A DNA stretch of 64,000 nt from Arenibacter sp041392165 (GTDB lineage: Bacteria; Bacteroidota; Bacteroidia; Flavobacteriales; Flavobacteriaceae), in NCBI GenBank assembly GCA_041392165.1, contig JAWKMN010000006.1, forward strand, positions 62,001-126,000, written 5' to 3'. The position numbers were made by a program, and so were the translations under genes. The notes under the pieces were generated by a model. It saw nothing but the letters and a program-made list of their open reading frames with translations, was not told where the DNA came from and ran no database searches. Shown here in pieces: positions 1 through 8,159 of this stretch (the stretch's first letter is position 1; every line of letters begins with the position of its first letter).

Positions 1-639
1 GGCCCCTTGGGAAAGGTTCATTTTTTCTGCAAGTTCTTCCACCGTCATATGGCTGCTTTCCCCATACAATCGGCTTTTGGTTTTTTCCAAATGTCCGCGC
101 ATCAGGGTAAAACTCATGTCGCTAACACTGGCATGCGTATTCACCCGATCATCAAAGGGAACTTTGGCCGTAAGTTGTAACAGTTCCGCTTCCTGTTCAT
201 CATTCGGCACAATACTATTCGATTGAAAACGGATACGGTAATTATAGTTTTTGTGCCTGGCCGTTACATCATCTGGCACTTTATAGGGTCTATTACTGCC
301 TCCCGGCACCCAAATCACCAATGCGTGTTTATCATCTAATGCTTCTAGGGACAATCTTGGGAAATAGGAAGGTTTAATAAGATTACAATATCCCACCAAT
401 TCCTTTTCAACTTTTTCGAGTTGGGTAGGGTCGAAACCAAAAATAGGGCGAATAGGTTTACCATCTTTTTCTTCTACACCAACAATGATATAACCACTAC
501 CCTCGTTTTCAAAATCATTTGCAAAAGCACAGACCGAGCGCATGATGGCAGCGGGGTTCCATCCCTTCTTAAACTCCATACGCGTCCCTTCCACAATGTT
601 TCCGGACACCAAATCCTCTATGCTGACCAATATGCTCAT
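1..639 (-). CDS. Schlafen/AlbA_2-domain ATP-binding protein, C-terminus beyond window
   Basis: Translating the minus strand from the ATG at 639 gives 213 codons open to the window edge. The N-terminal ~110 residues look like an AlbA_2 (Schlafen-type) domain: an E-F-K-K segment near residue 22, then the SVCAFAND helix and the GYIIVGVEEKDG strand-turn. A winged-helix-like segment (MTVEELAEKMNLSQ) begins near the edge. Proteins of this family are often called 'ATP-binding protein' or 'transcriptional regulator' and are frequent accessory genes inside type I restriction operons. The start is 4 bp after the hsdS stop, so it is probably co-transcribed with hsdM-hsdS. Its exact role there is not established. 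The 3' end, and presumably hsdR, lie outside the window. Confidence 0.8.
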   Translation of the reverse strand, partial: MSILVSIEDLVSGNIVEGTRMEFKKGWNPAAIMRSVCAFANDFENEGSGYIIVGVEEKDGKPIRPIFGFDPTQLEKVEKELVGYCNLIKPSYFPRLSLEALDDKHALVIWVPGGSNRPYKVPDDVTARHKNYNYRIRFQSNSIVPNDEQEAELLQLTAKVPFDDRVNTHASVSDMSFTLMRGHLEKTKSRLYGESSHMTVEELAEKMNLSQGA

Positions 640-643
640 ACCG

Positions 644-1993
644 CTAATTTAGCACTTCCTGCCTTATATCAATTTTACCCGTAACCACCTCGCTGATCAG
701 GGCAGTTTTGTATTCTTTTAGAAGGTTGATTTCTTGATTAATTGTTTCCATCAAACGATAAATCCGTAATTCCTCTTTGAAAGCCTTATCAACTATTTCC
801 TTTTGCTCGTTTAAATCAGGATAGGTAATCTTAAAGTTATTTATCTTCTCTTGAGAGATTGCGGGCGTACTTCCACCCGCTATATAAACACTAAAATATG
901 CTTGGAAGTAATCTGAGACCATAATTAAATATAAGAATTTCGAATTTATCTCGATATTCTTCAAAACCACAAGTTGTGGATTCAAAGTCATTTCTGGAGT
1001 CTTTTTTGGAACTAAAGCGACCTTTCCAATGGTGGAACCAGTTTTAACTAATAAAATGTCATTTGGATATATTTTAATCTCTGGGGATTCATGATATTTA
1101 TTCCAAGAAAGATACGTGCACTTTTTTAGAATCAATTTTTGATTTTTAATGTTTGATGGACTCAAAGAAATAGCCCCTTCTCCTTCTTGAACTAAATCAG
1201 CAGTCGTATATCCTCTAAATCCTATTCTTCCTATTATATTTGCTAAATTTTTTATCCTAGCTTCTTCCCAATGCCCCGGAATCTCCCCCAACCAATCAAT
1301 GCCCGAATCTTTCATGGGCACATTGGGGTCAAGCCCTTTAGTGACCGCTTGGTTGATCATGGCGGTGCGTTCTTCTTCCAAAAGCTTTATTAATTGCTCT
1401 TTTTTGGCTATCAGCTTGTCTATTTCTGCCGTTTTTTGGTCGAGGTAGTTGGCAATTTGAGTTTGCTCATATATTGGTGGAACAGGGAATTTAAACTCAT
1501 TAAATATATTTTGATACAAGTGTTGAATGGTTGACCCAGATTTATTGTAGTCATAAAAGGAAACAAATATTTCAGACACCAAAAGCCAATACATAAATTC
1601 GGGTGCATAATCATCACCATATGGCCTAGTAACAAAGACACCACTGTTCAAAGTAGCTATTTTCGGCATATTTTCTACTACTGCAATTTTACCTATTGTA
1701 CCATCCTTTGTGATTAATATATCACCTTCCCTTAATTGAATAAAAGGGTCCTCATCATATCTAGCCTGCGGTATTTGATAGCATGTTTCCCATTGTATTC
1801 TTCCATTTTTAAAATCTGTTCCTGTTACCACAAAACCATCACTCTCCTCAAGAAATTCATCCGACCTTAATCCTTTCCAACCAATTCGCCCCTTAACATA
1901 GGTAGTATGCTTGATTCTTTTCAAATCCCAATGCTCAGGAATCTCTCCGACCCATTCTACCCCGGAATCTTTATATGAGCTGTATTTTCTCAT
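644..1993 (-). CDS. hsdS: Type I restriction enzyme specificity subunit HsdS
   Basis: This 449-residue protein has the two-repeat plan of a full-length HsdS. Each half begins with a G-E-I-P-x-H-W motif (about residues 16 and 236) followed by a target-recognition domain. The first half closes with a charged coiled coil (about residues 180-215, rich in E, K and L), and a second coiled segment closes the protein. HsdS binds two HsdM subunits and sets the bipartite DNA target; each target domain reads one half-site. The gene starts one base after the hsdM stop, giving an hsdM-hsdS-albA2 order on the minus strand. The target sequence cannot be deduced by eye. Confidence 0.93.
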   Translation of the reverse strand: MRKYSSYKDSGVEWVGEIPEHWDLKRIKHTTYVKGRIGWKGLRSDEFLEESDGFVVTGTDFKNGRIQWETCYQIPQARYDEDPFIQLREGDILITKDGTIGKIAVVENMPKIATLNSGVFVTRPYGDDYAPEFMYWLLVSEIFVSFYDYNKSGSTIQHLYQNIFNEFKFPVPPIYEQTQIANYLDQKTAEIDKLIAKKEQLIKLLEEERTAMINQAVTKGLDPNVPMKDSGIDWLGEIPGHWEEARIKNLANIIGRIGFRGYTTADLVQEGEGAISLSPSNIKNQKLILKKCTYLSWNKYHESPEIKIYPNDILLVKTGSTIGKVALVPKKTPEMTLNPQLVVLKNIEINSKFLYLIMVSDYFQAYFSVYIAGGSTPAISQEKINNFKITYPDLNEQKEIVDKAFKEELRIYRLMETINQEINLLKEYKTALISEVVTGKIDIRQEVLN

Positions 1994-1994
1994 C

Positions 1995-3742
1995 CTAGGA
2001 TATCACCGTTTTGATCAATCCTTCAGTTTCCATTTCCAACGCCAGTATATCGGCCCTTATTTCTTCCAAGGAACGCAACGGCTTATATTCATAAAAATAC
2101 TTGGTAAAGTTTATTTCATACCCAATTTTGGTCTTACTGTCATCTACCCATGCATCCGGCACATGGGGCAGCACTTCGCGCTTCATATAGGCATCAATAT
2201 TTTCCTTTAACGGTATGTTTTCCGTATCCCTAAGTGCCGAGTCGGGCTTCGGGTTGCCTTTGTTGTCCTTTACCACCTTCCCTTTTTTCATCAAAGGGCG
2301 TTCCACCGTGACCTTGGAATACCCAAAATCCTTGTTGTCGAATATTTTACAAGCGTAGGTTTCTACAAAATCACCGTACAATTTTTTATTTGGCGAATAT
2401 GGTCTTCGGACAATTCATTACGCTTGTTCCCCAAAGATTTACTCATTTTCTTGAATAAGCCCACAGCATTTATGAGCTGCTCCTTTCCTCTGCGTTCCTT
2501 GACCTTATGATTGCTAATGATCCAGATATAAGTACTTATCCCCGTGTTGTAGAACAATTGATCGGGCAGGGCTATAACGGCCTCCAACAAATCGTTTTCA
2601 ATGATCCATTGACGTATGCTGCTTTCGTTCTGTTTACTGCTAGGGGAGCCAGAAAATAAAGGCGACCCATTGAACACAATGGCCAACCGAGATCCGCCTT
2701 CCGCTTTGGGCTTCATTTTGGACATCAAGTTCATCAGGAATAAAAAGGAACCATCGCTTACGGAGGGCAATCCTGCCCCGTAACGTCCACCATGTCCCTG
2801 GGATTCGTGTTCTTCCTTTACCTCTTTCTCTACCTTTTTCCACTTTACCCCAAAAGGTGGGTTGGTAATCAAATAATCGAACTTATGGTCTATGAATTGA
2901 TCGCCTTTCACCTTGGCATCGCTCTTACTTCGCAAGCTGTTGCCTTTGGCAATATTATCGGGTTTTTGTCCCTTGATCAACATATCCGACTTACAGATGG
3001 CATAGGATTCCGGGTTGAGCTCCTGTCCAAATACTTCCAATCTTGCATCCGGATTTAGTTCATGGAGATATTCCTCGGCCACCGACAACATTCCTCCCGT
3101 ACCCGCACAGCAATCAAAAATTGTTTTTACGATGCCTTTTTGGGTCAAAATATCCCTATCGTTCATAAACAGGAGATTCACCATAAGTCGGATAACTTCC
3201 CTTGGGGTAAAATGTTCCCCTGCCGTCTCATTGGAAATTTCAGCAAACTTCCGGATCAATTCCTCGAACATATACCCCATTTCCATACTGGAGATGTTCT
3301 TCGGATGCAGGTCGATCTCCTGAAAGCGTTTCAATACCAGGAACAAAAGATTGGACTCTTCCAGTTTAGTGATCTGGTTGTCAAATTCGAACTGTTCTAT
3401 GATTTCCCTGGCTTCTTCCGAAAAGCCATTGATATAATTACGAAGGTTGGCGGCAATGTTGTTGGGGTCGGCAATAAGCTTATCAAAGTCGAACAAGCTG
3501 CTGTTATGAAAATTGTAGCCCGCCACCTTGTTCAAAATGGGATCTAAATTCTGAATATTCATAGATTTTACCTGCTCGAACTTTTTAAGGACATCGGCTT
3601 TTGAATCCTGAAGGACACAATCCAATCGTCTTAAAACAGTTAACGGCAAAATAACTTTACCGTAATCACTTTGTTTGTAATCCCCTCTTAAAAGGTCGGC
3701 TATAGACCATATAAAATTGGCGGATTCCTTTATGTTAGTCAT
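1995..3742 (-). CDS. hsdM: Type I DNA methyltransferase subunit HsdM, read in two frames
   Basis: The first frame (3742 down to 2363) gives 459 residues with an HsdM N-terminal helical domain, the SAM-binding segment DCCAGTGG and the catalytic NPPF motif (YLITNPPFGV), as expected for an N6-adenine methyltransferase. It then runs into a short nonsense tail. The missing C-terminus (YGDFVETY...FGYSKVTVERPL) continues in the -1 frame from 2381 to 1995. The break falls in a run of six A (minus strand, 2387-2382). One more A, or a -1 ribosomal slip there, restores the family reading Q-I-K-K-L-Y-G-D-F. Without that the protein lacks its last ~128 residues. Possible causes are a real indel, phase variation, programmed frameshifting or a homopolymer sequencing error. 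Confidence 0.88.
2381..2387 (-). other. Slippery A-AAA-AAT heptamer at the hsdM frame change
   Basis: In the upstream reading frame the minus strand reads ATA AAA AAT TGT. The last A of ATA plus the next two codons form the pattern X-XXY-YYZ (A-AAA-AAT). Simultaneous -1 slippage of two tRNAs gives AAA AAA then TTG TAC GGT, which produces exactly the K-K-L-Y-G-D-F junction expected for HsdM. An A-run of this kind is also a hot spot for replication slippage and for sequencing error, so the heptamer alone does not prove programmed frameshifting. Confidence 0.5.
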
Positions 3743-3946
3743 AATTATAATTTCAATTTTGAAACCCTAAAAATAAGAAAACCACTTGCAAGGCGAGCGG
3801 TTTAATTTCAATAATTGAGATGGTCTTAATATTCGGGGCCATTGTAGCTGTTAAGATCACTTTAAGATTCGACTATCATGCTAAGTAGTAACCAGCCTGG
3901 TTTGCTCCCTATTCCCAAAATTCTCTTTGCACAACCTAGTTATAAA

Positions 3947-6232
3947 TTAAACATTTCTCTCTACAAGATAAGTACTAAATTGCCTTAACAATGGATTATC
4001 TATTTGAACACAATAATTCAAAACGCTTTTCAAATCTTTCTTCTTCAATCTTAATTTTCTAGTACCAATTGCTAGTAAAAACTCTAGCAAAGCTTCGCCA
4101 TGAGTATTTTTATAATTATCAACCATACTATTTATTAAAGTTTTCATTTTTATGCTACTTTCCTTATCTAAATCGTAAGCAAAAAACTCTATTTTACCAG
4201 CCCTCAAAATAGATGCCTGAATAATTCCATCATTAAATCGTTGAAAATTATCCGGCGAAAGTAAGTTTCTTACATAATTGGATTGTTTTAATGTTCTTTC
4301 CGAATCAATTGGGTTATTGTATAATTGATTCAAAACGGAGGAAATAGTAAAATAAACTTGAGATTGATATGCCGTTTTTTCATCAACTATAAAATCCCAG
4401 TAAACAAAGCCTTTTCTTAAACTGAGTTTTTCTCCATTATATTTATCAAGAAAGACATTGCTAACTAATCCTTTTGTTTTTCTATTATCGCGAAGAATCT
4501 CAATCCTTTTCTTGGTAAAGCTTACTAACTCTTTATTTTTCTCTTCGTCAATTTCAGCAATTAAATTTTCTAAAAACATTTTCTCATAATCCCAGTTTGT
4601 ATTACCTTTTCTCGGAGAACAAAATATATCTTCAACGCTTATTACAGGAAACGTCTGTCCTCCATCTCTTCCCTGACCCAAATTACTTTTGGTAGTCTTG
4701 CTATATTCTTCTGAACTAGTCCTAAAAAAATTAATAAAATAAACAACTCCCAGATTAGAAAAATCCCTTAATGCCCTACTTAAATGGAGATAGTGTCTAC
4801 CGGTAACAATAGACGAACCAACGATAACAGCGCTTCCTGATTCATTTTTTAATTGGTCTATATTGAAAATAGGTATTATATCTGGGGAAACCTTAAAATC
4901 AATTTGATCTCTTATAAAATTTGCCAAAATTTTGGAGCCATTGTCATTTAAATGAATAATGTATTTAGTGTTTGCTGGAATGAATGTATTTATCTTCCTA
5001 TTTAACTTTTCCTCGAATTTTTTCGCTCTTTTACTATCTAATAGTTCAAATAACTTAGCAGAATCTATATATACTTCATAATTGCCAAGATTATCGGAGT
5101 CATTATCTCTATAATACGTTTTGAAAATATTGTCTTCTTCATTTTTTGCTCGATGCCTGCACATAAAGGAGCTCAAGTACTTCGGAGCATCTACCTTATT
5201 CAAGGTCAAATTGGTAACCTTGGGCTGCACGGTTAAAAACACATCACTTTGTATTTCTATTGGACGTGAAAATTTTCTACATAATTTGCAATTTTCACCA
5301 TCAGGGTAAGTTTCAAAAACTTTAAAACCTTCAGGAAAAGATTCTTTGTCTAATGTCAAGTTACATAATATACTATTTTGATGATTCAAATACATCTTCT
5401 CCTTCCCAAGAAAAAATAATACTACGATTTGATTTTTAGTCGCGAGCCTTCTTTTAATAAGTCTGTCTATTATATTTCCTGAAGTAGAAGAAGAAATTAT
5501 AATTAACGATTCTCTCTGAAAAATGGAACTCTGATTTTCAAATACACTATATGATTCAAAACTATTAATAGGAATTGAGTCAAAATCATTACCAAACCGC
5601 CTTTTTATTTCAAAAATCGCAAATGGTATGACATTTATAGAAGAAGTATCGCAATAGACGGATGTAGCATTATCAAACTTATCAAGCAGTTGCACGGCAA
5701 TAAAAAATATCTCTGCGGAATTTTTAAGAACATTACCAGTTCTAATGAACTTTTCACTGTGCTTTTTGGAGGGGAATACAAAATGGTGATCAGGAGAGGA
5801 CTCTACAAGTCCTCCTCTATTCATAAATATTTGAGTAGTACCATTTCTATTTAGGTATTTGAAAAATTCCTCTTCACTATTAGTTATTTCATTACTTAAC
5901 CTTTTTTCTGAACTAGTCGTGTAGTTACCATTGGCGTCAAATTGATAAACAAAACAAGATGCCTGATCATACTTATGGTCAAACCCAGGAACTCTCCTAA
6001 AAGTCTCAAAAATGTCAGCGTTGAAATAGTCTTTAATTTCCTGTTTGCCATATCCCGGAATTAGAATGATCAACCTATCAGTTAAAAGGTGGGATTGAAA
6101 AAATGATTCCAGTTCATCAATTAGTTTTTTTTGCCGTGGATATTTTCTTTGGTTCACAAAAACCACTGTTATTGATTTCCTTTCAATAAAGTTTATTGAA
6201 TCAACATATTGGAAAATGTAAAAATCATTCAT
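3947..6232 (-). CDS. Large protein with two phosphoribosyltransferase-like segments; partner of the GHKL ATPase
   Basis: This 761-residue protein has no signal peptide or membrane segment. Residues ~149-169 (HHFVFPSKKHSEKFIRTG) resemble the start of an orotate-phosphoribosyltransferase domain, and IIISSSTSGNIIDRL (~244-258) sits where the PRPP loop would be. A C-x2-C pair (CKLC, ~315-318) may be half of a zinc site. A second PRPP-loop-like segment, AVIVGSSIVTGRH, lies at ~468-480. In both loops the usual acidic pair is replaced by serines, so ordinary PRPP chemistry is doubtful. The start overlaps the stop of the upstream GHKL gene by 4 bp, so the pair is co-translated. Its place in a defence-gene-rich region suggests a conflict function. 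The PRTase call rests on motif shape only. Confidence 0.55.
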   Translation of the reverse strand: MNDFYIFQYVDSINFIERKSITVVFVNQRKYPRQKKLIDELESFFQSHLLTDRLIILIPGYGKQEIKDYFNADIFETFRRVPGFDHKYDQASCFVYQFDANGNYTTSSEKRLSNEITNSEEEFFKYLNRNGTTQIFMNRGGLVESSPDHHFVFPSKKHSEKFIRTGNVLKNSAEIFFIAVQLLDKFDNATSVYCDTSSINVIPFAIFEIKRRFGNDFDSIPINSFESYSVFENQSSIFQRESLIIISSSTSGNIIDRLIKRRLATKNQIVVLFFLGKEKMYLNHQNSILCNLTLDKESFPEGFKVFETYPDGENCKLCRKFSRPIEIQSDVFLTVQPKVTNLTLNKVDAPKYLSSFMCRHRAKNEEDNIFKTYYRDNDSDNLGNYEVYIDSAKLFELLDSKRAKKFEEKLNRKINTFIPANTKYIIHLNDNGSKILANFIRDQIDFKVSPDIIPIFNIDQLKNESGSAVIVGSSIVTGRHYLHLSRALRDFSNLGVVYFINFFRTSSEEYSKTTKSNLGQGRDGGQTFPVISVEDIFCSPRKGNTNWDYEKMFLENLIAEIDEEKNKELVSFTKKRIEILRDNRKTKGLVSNVFLDKYNGEKLSLRKGFVYWDFIVDEKTAYQSQVYFTISSVLNQLYNNPIDSERTLKQSNYVRNLLSPDNFQRFNDGIIQASILRAGKIEFFAYDLDKESSIKMKTLINSMVDNYKNTHGEALLEFLLAIGTRKLRLKKKDLKSVLNYCVQIDNPLLRQFSTYLVERNV

Positions 6233-7404
6233 AGGCCTAAAGGATAAATGATTGATATTAATGTACCCTCTACTTCCTCATGTTGTGTGAATTCAATTGA
6301 ATTTTTATTCCAGTCAAAAAGTAATATATCTTTTGGTTGTTCCGCATCGATATGTCTACTATTGCGCATATCCCGAAAAACATCAACTCTTCCTGTTTTT
6401 ATTCTTAAAAAACCTTTGCCATCAATGGTTTCAAGAACTCTGTTCAATCCTAAACCCTTATTTTTATTATGAATCCCGATAGATGAAGTGTTATGTTTAA
6501 ATAGACATTTTTTAATAGTTTCCACCTCGTCCATTAAGCTCAAAGAATTGAGACTATTAATTCCTTGGAAACGCTTAGATAAACCTGGGCCACTATCAAT
6601 GACTGAAATTTCAAAGAGATATAATTCGCTTTGATCATTCAAGGCCAATTCAGAATTAAAATATTCCAGGAGCCCTTTGTTTTTTTGGTAGTCTCTTTTA
6701 TAATTTCTTAGAGTTCTTTTATGAAACTTAAAATAAACTGATCGAATATTTGGATAAAGATTGTATCCGTTAATATCTGTTCTTGCGTGTTCGTCAGTAT
6801 TTAAAAATAGCTCATGTGTTATTTTGGCAAAGTCTTCAATAACCGGTCTAATGGATTTTTTAAATAATTCTCGATTGAAGTAATTACCTATTTTTTCAAA
6901 AATTGGATATAGGTTGAAATCAAGTGCCTCCTCAGAAACAACTACTTTGTTAGATTCATATAAAAACCTTGAATAGCCTCTTTTACTTAAGTCATGATCA
7001 AAACAATATATTGGTATGGATTCATTACTTTTCAGGTGTAAGTACTCCATTTTATTATAATACTCCTGACTTAACTTTTTTAACCCGTTTTTTATATTCT
7101 TTTCATTATCATCAAAAATTGATTTTTCCCAACACAGCACTACTACTGGGTAGACAAATTCCTGATTTAAGTATTTCTCATACTCGTTACTATTATTTAA
7201 TGGCAAGTATAGATTTCCTGAATTTTCTTTTCTTAACCATGTTGAAATAAATTGTAAAAAAGAAACTAACAAACTAAAATCTGATTGGATGATTTTTGCC
7301 GGAAGCTTTATATCAATTGCCTCCCTTTTATTGGTTTTAGACAATTCAACATATAGAATTTCTATATATTCCAAAGTAACTGCCTGTTTGATTTTAATTA
7401 CCAA
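6229..7404 (-). CDS. GHKL-fold (histidine-kinase-like) ATPase, first gene of a two-gene unit
   Basis: This 391-residue soluble protein carries the Bergerat ATP-binding motifs in order. The N-box-like HELFLNTDEHA is at ~197-207 (E198, N202), the G1 box VIDSGPGL at ~268-275, the G2-type NKGLGL at ~315-320, and an EGTLISIIYPL strand near the end. There is no dimerisation histidine, receiver or sensor domain, so it is not a classical histidine kinase. It resembles stand-alone GHKL ATPases fused or paired with effectors. The N-terminal ~190 residues are not recognised. The gene starts the minus-strand unit and overlaps the phosphoribosyltransferase-like gene by 4 bp. I infer that ATP-driven conformational change in this protein controls the downstream protein. 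Confidence 0.72.
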   Translation of the reverse strand: MVIKIKQAVTLEYIEILYVELSKTNKREAIDIKLPAKIIQSDFSLLVSFLQFISTWLRKENSGNLYLPLNNSNEYEKYLNQEFVYPVVVLCWEKSIFDDNEKNIKNGLKKLSQEYYNKMEYLHLKSNESIPIYCFDHDLSKRGYSRFLYESNKVVVSEEALDFNLYPIFEKIGNYFNRELFKKSIRPVIEDFAKITHELFLNTDEHARTDINGYNLYPNIRSVYFKFHKRTLRNYKRDYQKNKGLLEYFNSELALNDQSELYLFEISVIDSGPGLSKRFQGINSLNSLSLMDEVETIKKCLFKHNTSSIGIHNKNKGLGLNRVLETIDGKGFLRIKTGRVDVFRDMRNSRHIDAEQPKDILLFDWNKNSIEFTQHEEVEGTLISIIYPLGL

Positions 7405-7754
7405 TATTTCTAAAGATTAAGATATTCCCTAAATATATAAATTAATACCCATCCATTCTTTAAGTATGTAGAATTCAAAATTTATAGGTTATTTAATTAT
7501 GTAATATTTAGGTAGTAATCAAGGAATTATAACGATTCATCGGTTATCCGAATTGTATACCTCAAAGGTTATTTGGCGCTAACAATTTACAACTATTAAG
7601 TAATTTGACCATCCTATCCAAATTAGGATTAAACAATTAAGTCTGTAGGGATTGACCCAAAAATTAAAGGAGACCTGGGTATGATTGTTCGGATAACGTG
7701 TGCTTACGTCTATGAAATCTAAAAAACACCTGAAAACTTTTTAAACCAATTGTT
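7405..7754. other. AT-rich divergent intergenic region
   Basis: No credible coding sequence lies here. The 350 bp separate the GHKL gene (minus) from the HTH gene (plus), so promoters for both must be inside. It contains an imperfect inverted repeat (entered separately). No clean TAnnTTTG promoter match was settled by eye. Confidence 0.6.
7542..7698. repeat. Imperfect inverted repeat built on GTTATCCGAA
   Basis: The left arm at 7542-7561 (GGTTATCCGAATTGTATACC) is matched by the reverse complement of 7678-7698. Both share GTTATCCGAA followed by ATACC, and the spacer is about 115 bp. The arms sit upstream of the excisionase-like HTH gene. They could be operator half-sites for that protein, recombinase sites, or a coincidence in AT-rich DNA. 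Confidence 0.45.
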
Positions 7755-8069
7755 ATGAACCAGTTACGATTTGAAGATTTACCAAAGGCAATGGAAACAG
7801 TTTTAGAAAAATTATCCATTATAGAACAAGAACTTGAAAATTTAAAGATACACTTCCAGCCTAAGGAACCAACTGAGTTGATGACCAGGCAAGAAGTTGC
7901 CGATTATTTCAAAATCAACAGTAGTACACTTTGGCATTGGACCAAAAGTGGCAAACTCAACGCTTATGGAATTGGGTACAGAGTGTACTATAAAAGGAGT
8001 GAGATAGAGTCCGCTTTAATTAGGATTAATCGAAATTATATTTTTCTTCCAATTATCTTGTTTTCTTAG
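7755..8069 (+). CDS. Excisionase/AlpA-like helix-turn-helix protein
   Basis: This is a 104-residue protein. Residues ~1-35 form a short coiled coil (AMETVLEKLSIIEQELENL). They are followed by a MerR/excisionase-type HTH: LMTRQEVADYFKINSSTLWHWTKSGKL, then a Y-R-V-Y-Y-K-R-S-E-I wing. Such proteins are typical of Bacteroidota mobile elements and regulate excision or neighbouring genes. The last ~12 residues are hydrophobic and unlike the usual lysine-rich tail, so the 3' end may be eroded. It precedes the OLD nuclease by 90 bp in the same direction and could control it. Confidence 0.75.
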   Translation: MNQLRFEDLPKAMETVLEKLSIIEQELENLKIHFQPKEPTELMTRQEVADYFKINSSTLWHWTKSGKLNAYGIGYRVYYKRSEIESALIRINRNYIFLPIILFS

Positions 8070-8159
8070 GTTTTTTGTAGGAATTTGATAGATTAAATTT
8101 AAAGGATAAATAATCAATGATTATATCCAATTGTTGGTAAACATTTCAGAAAAACTCAT

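Noticed and set aside
6229..7404. Classical sensor histidine kinase
   Set aside because: GHKL boxes are present, but there is no H-box, membrane sensor or partner response regulator.
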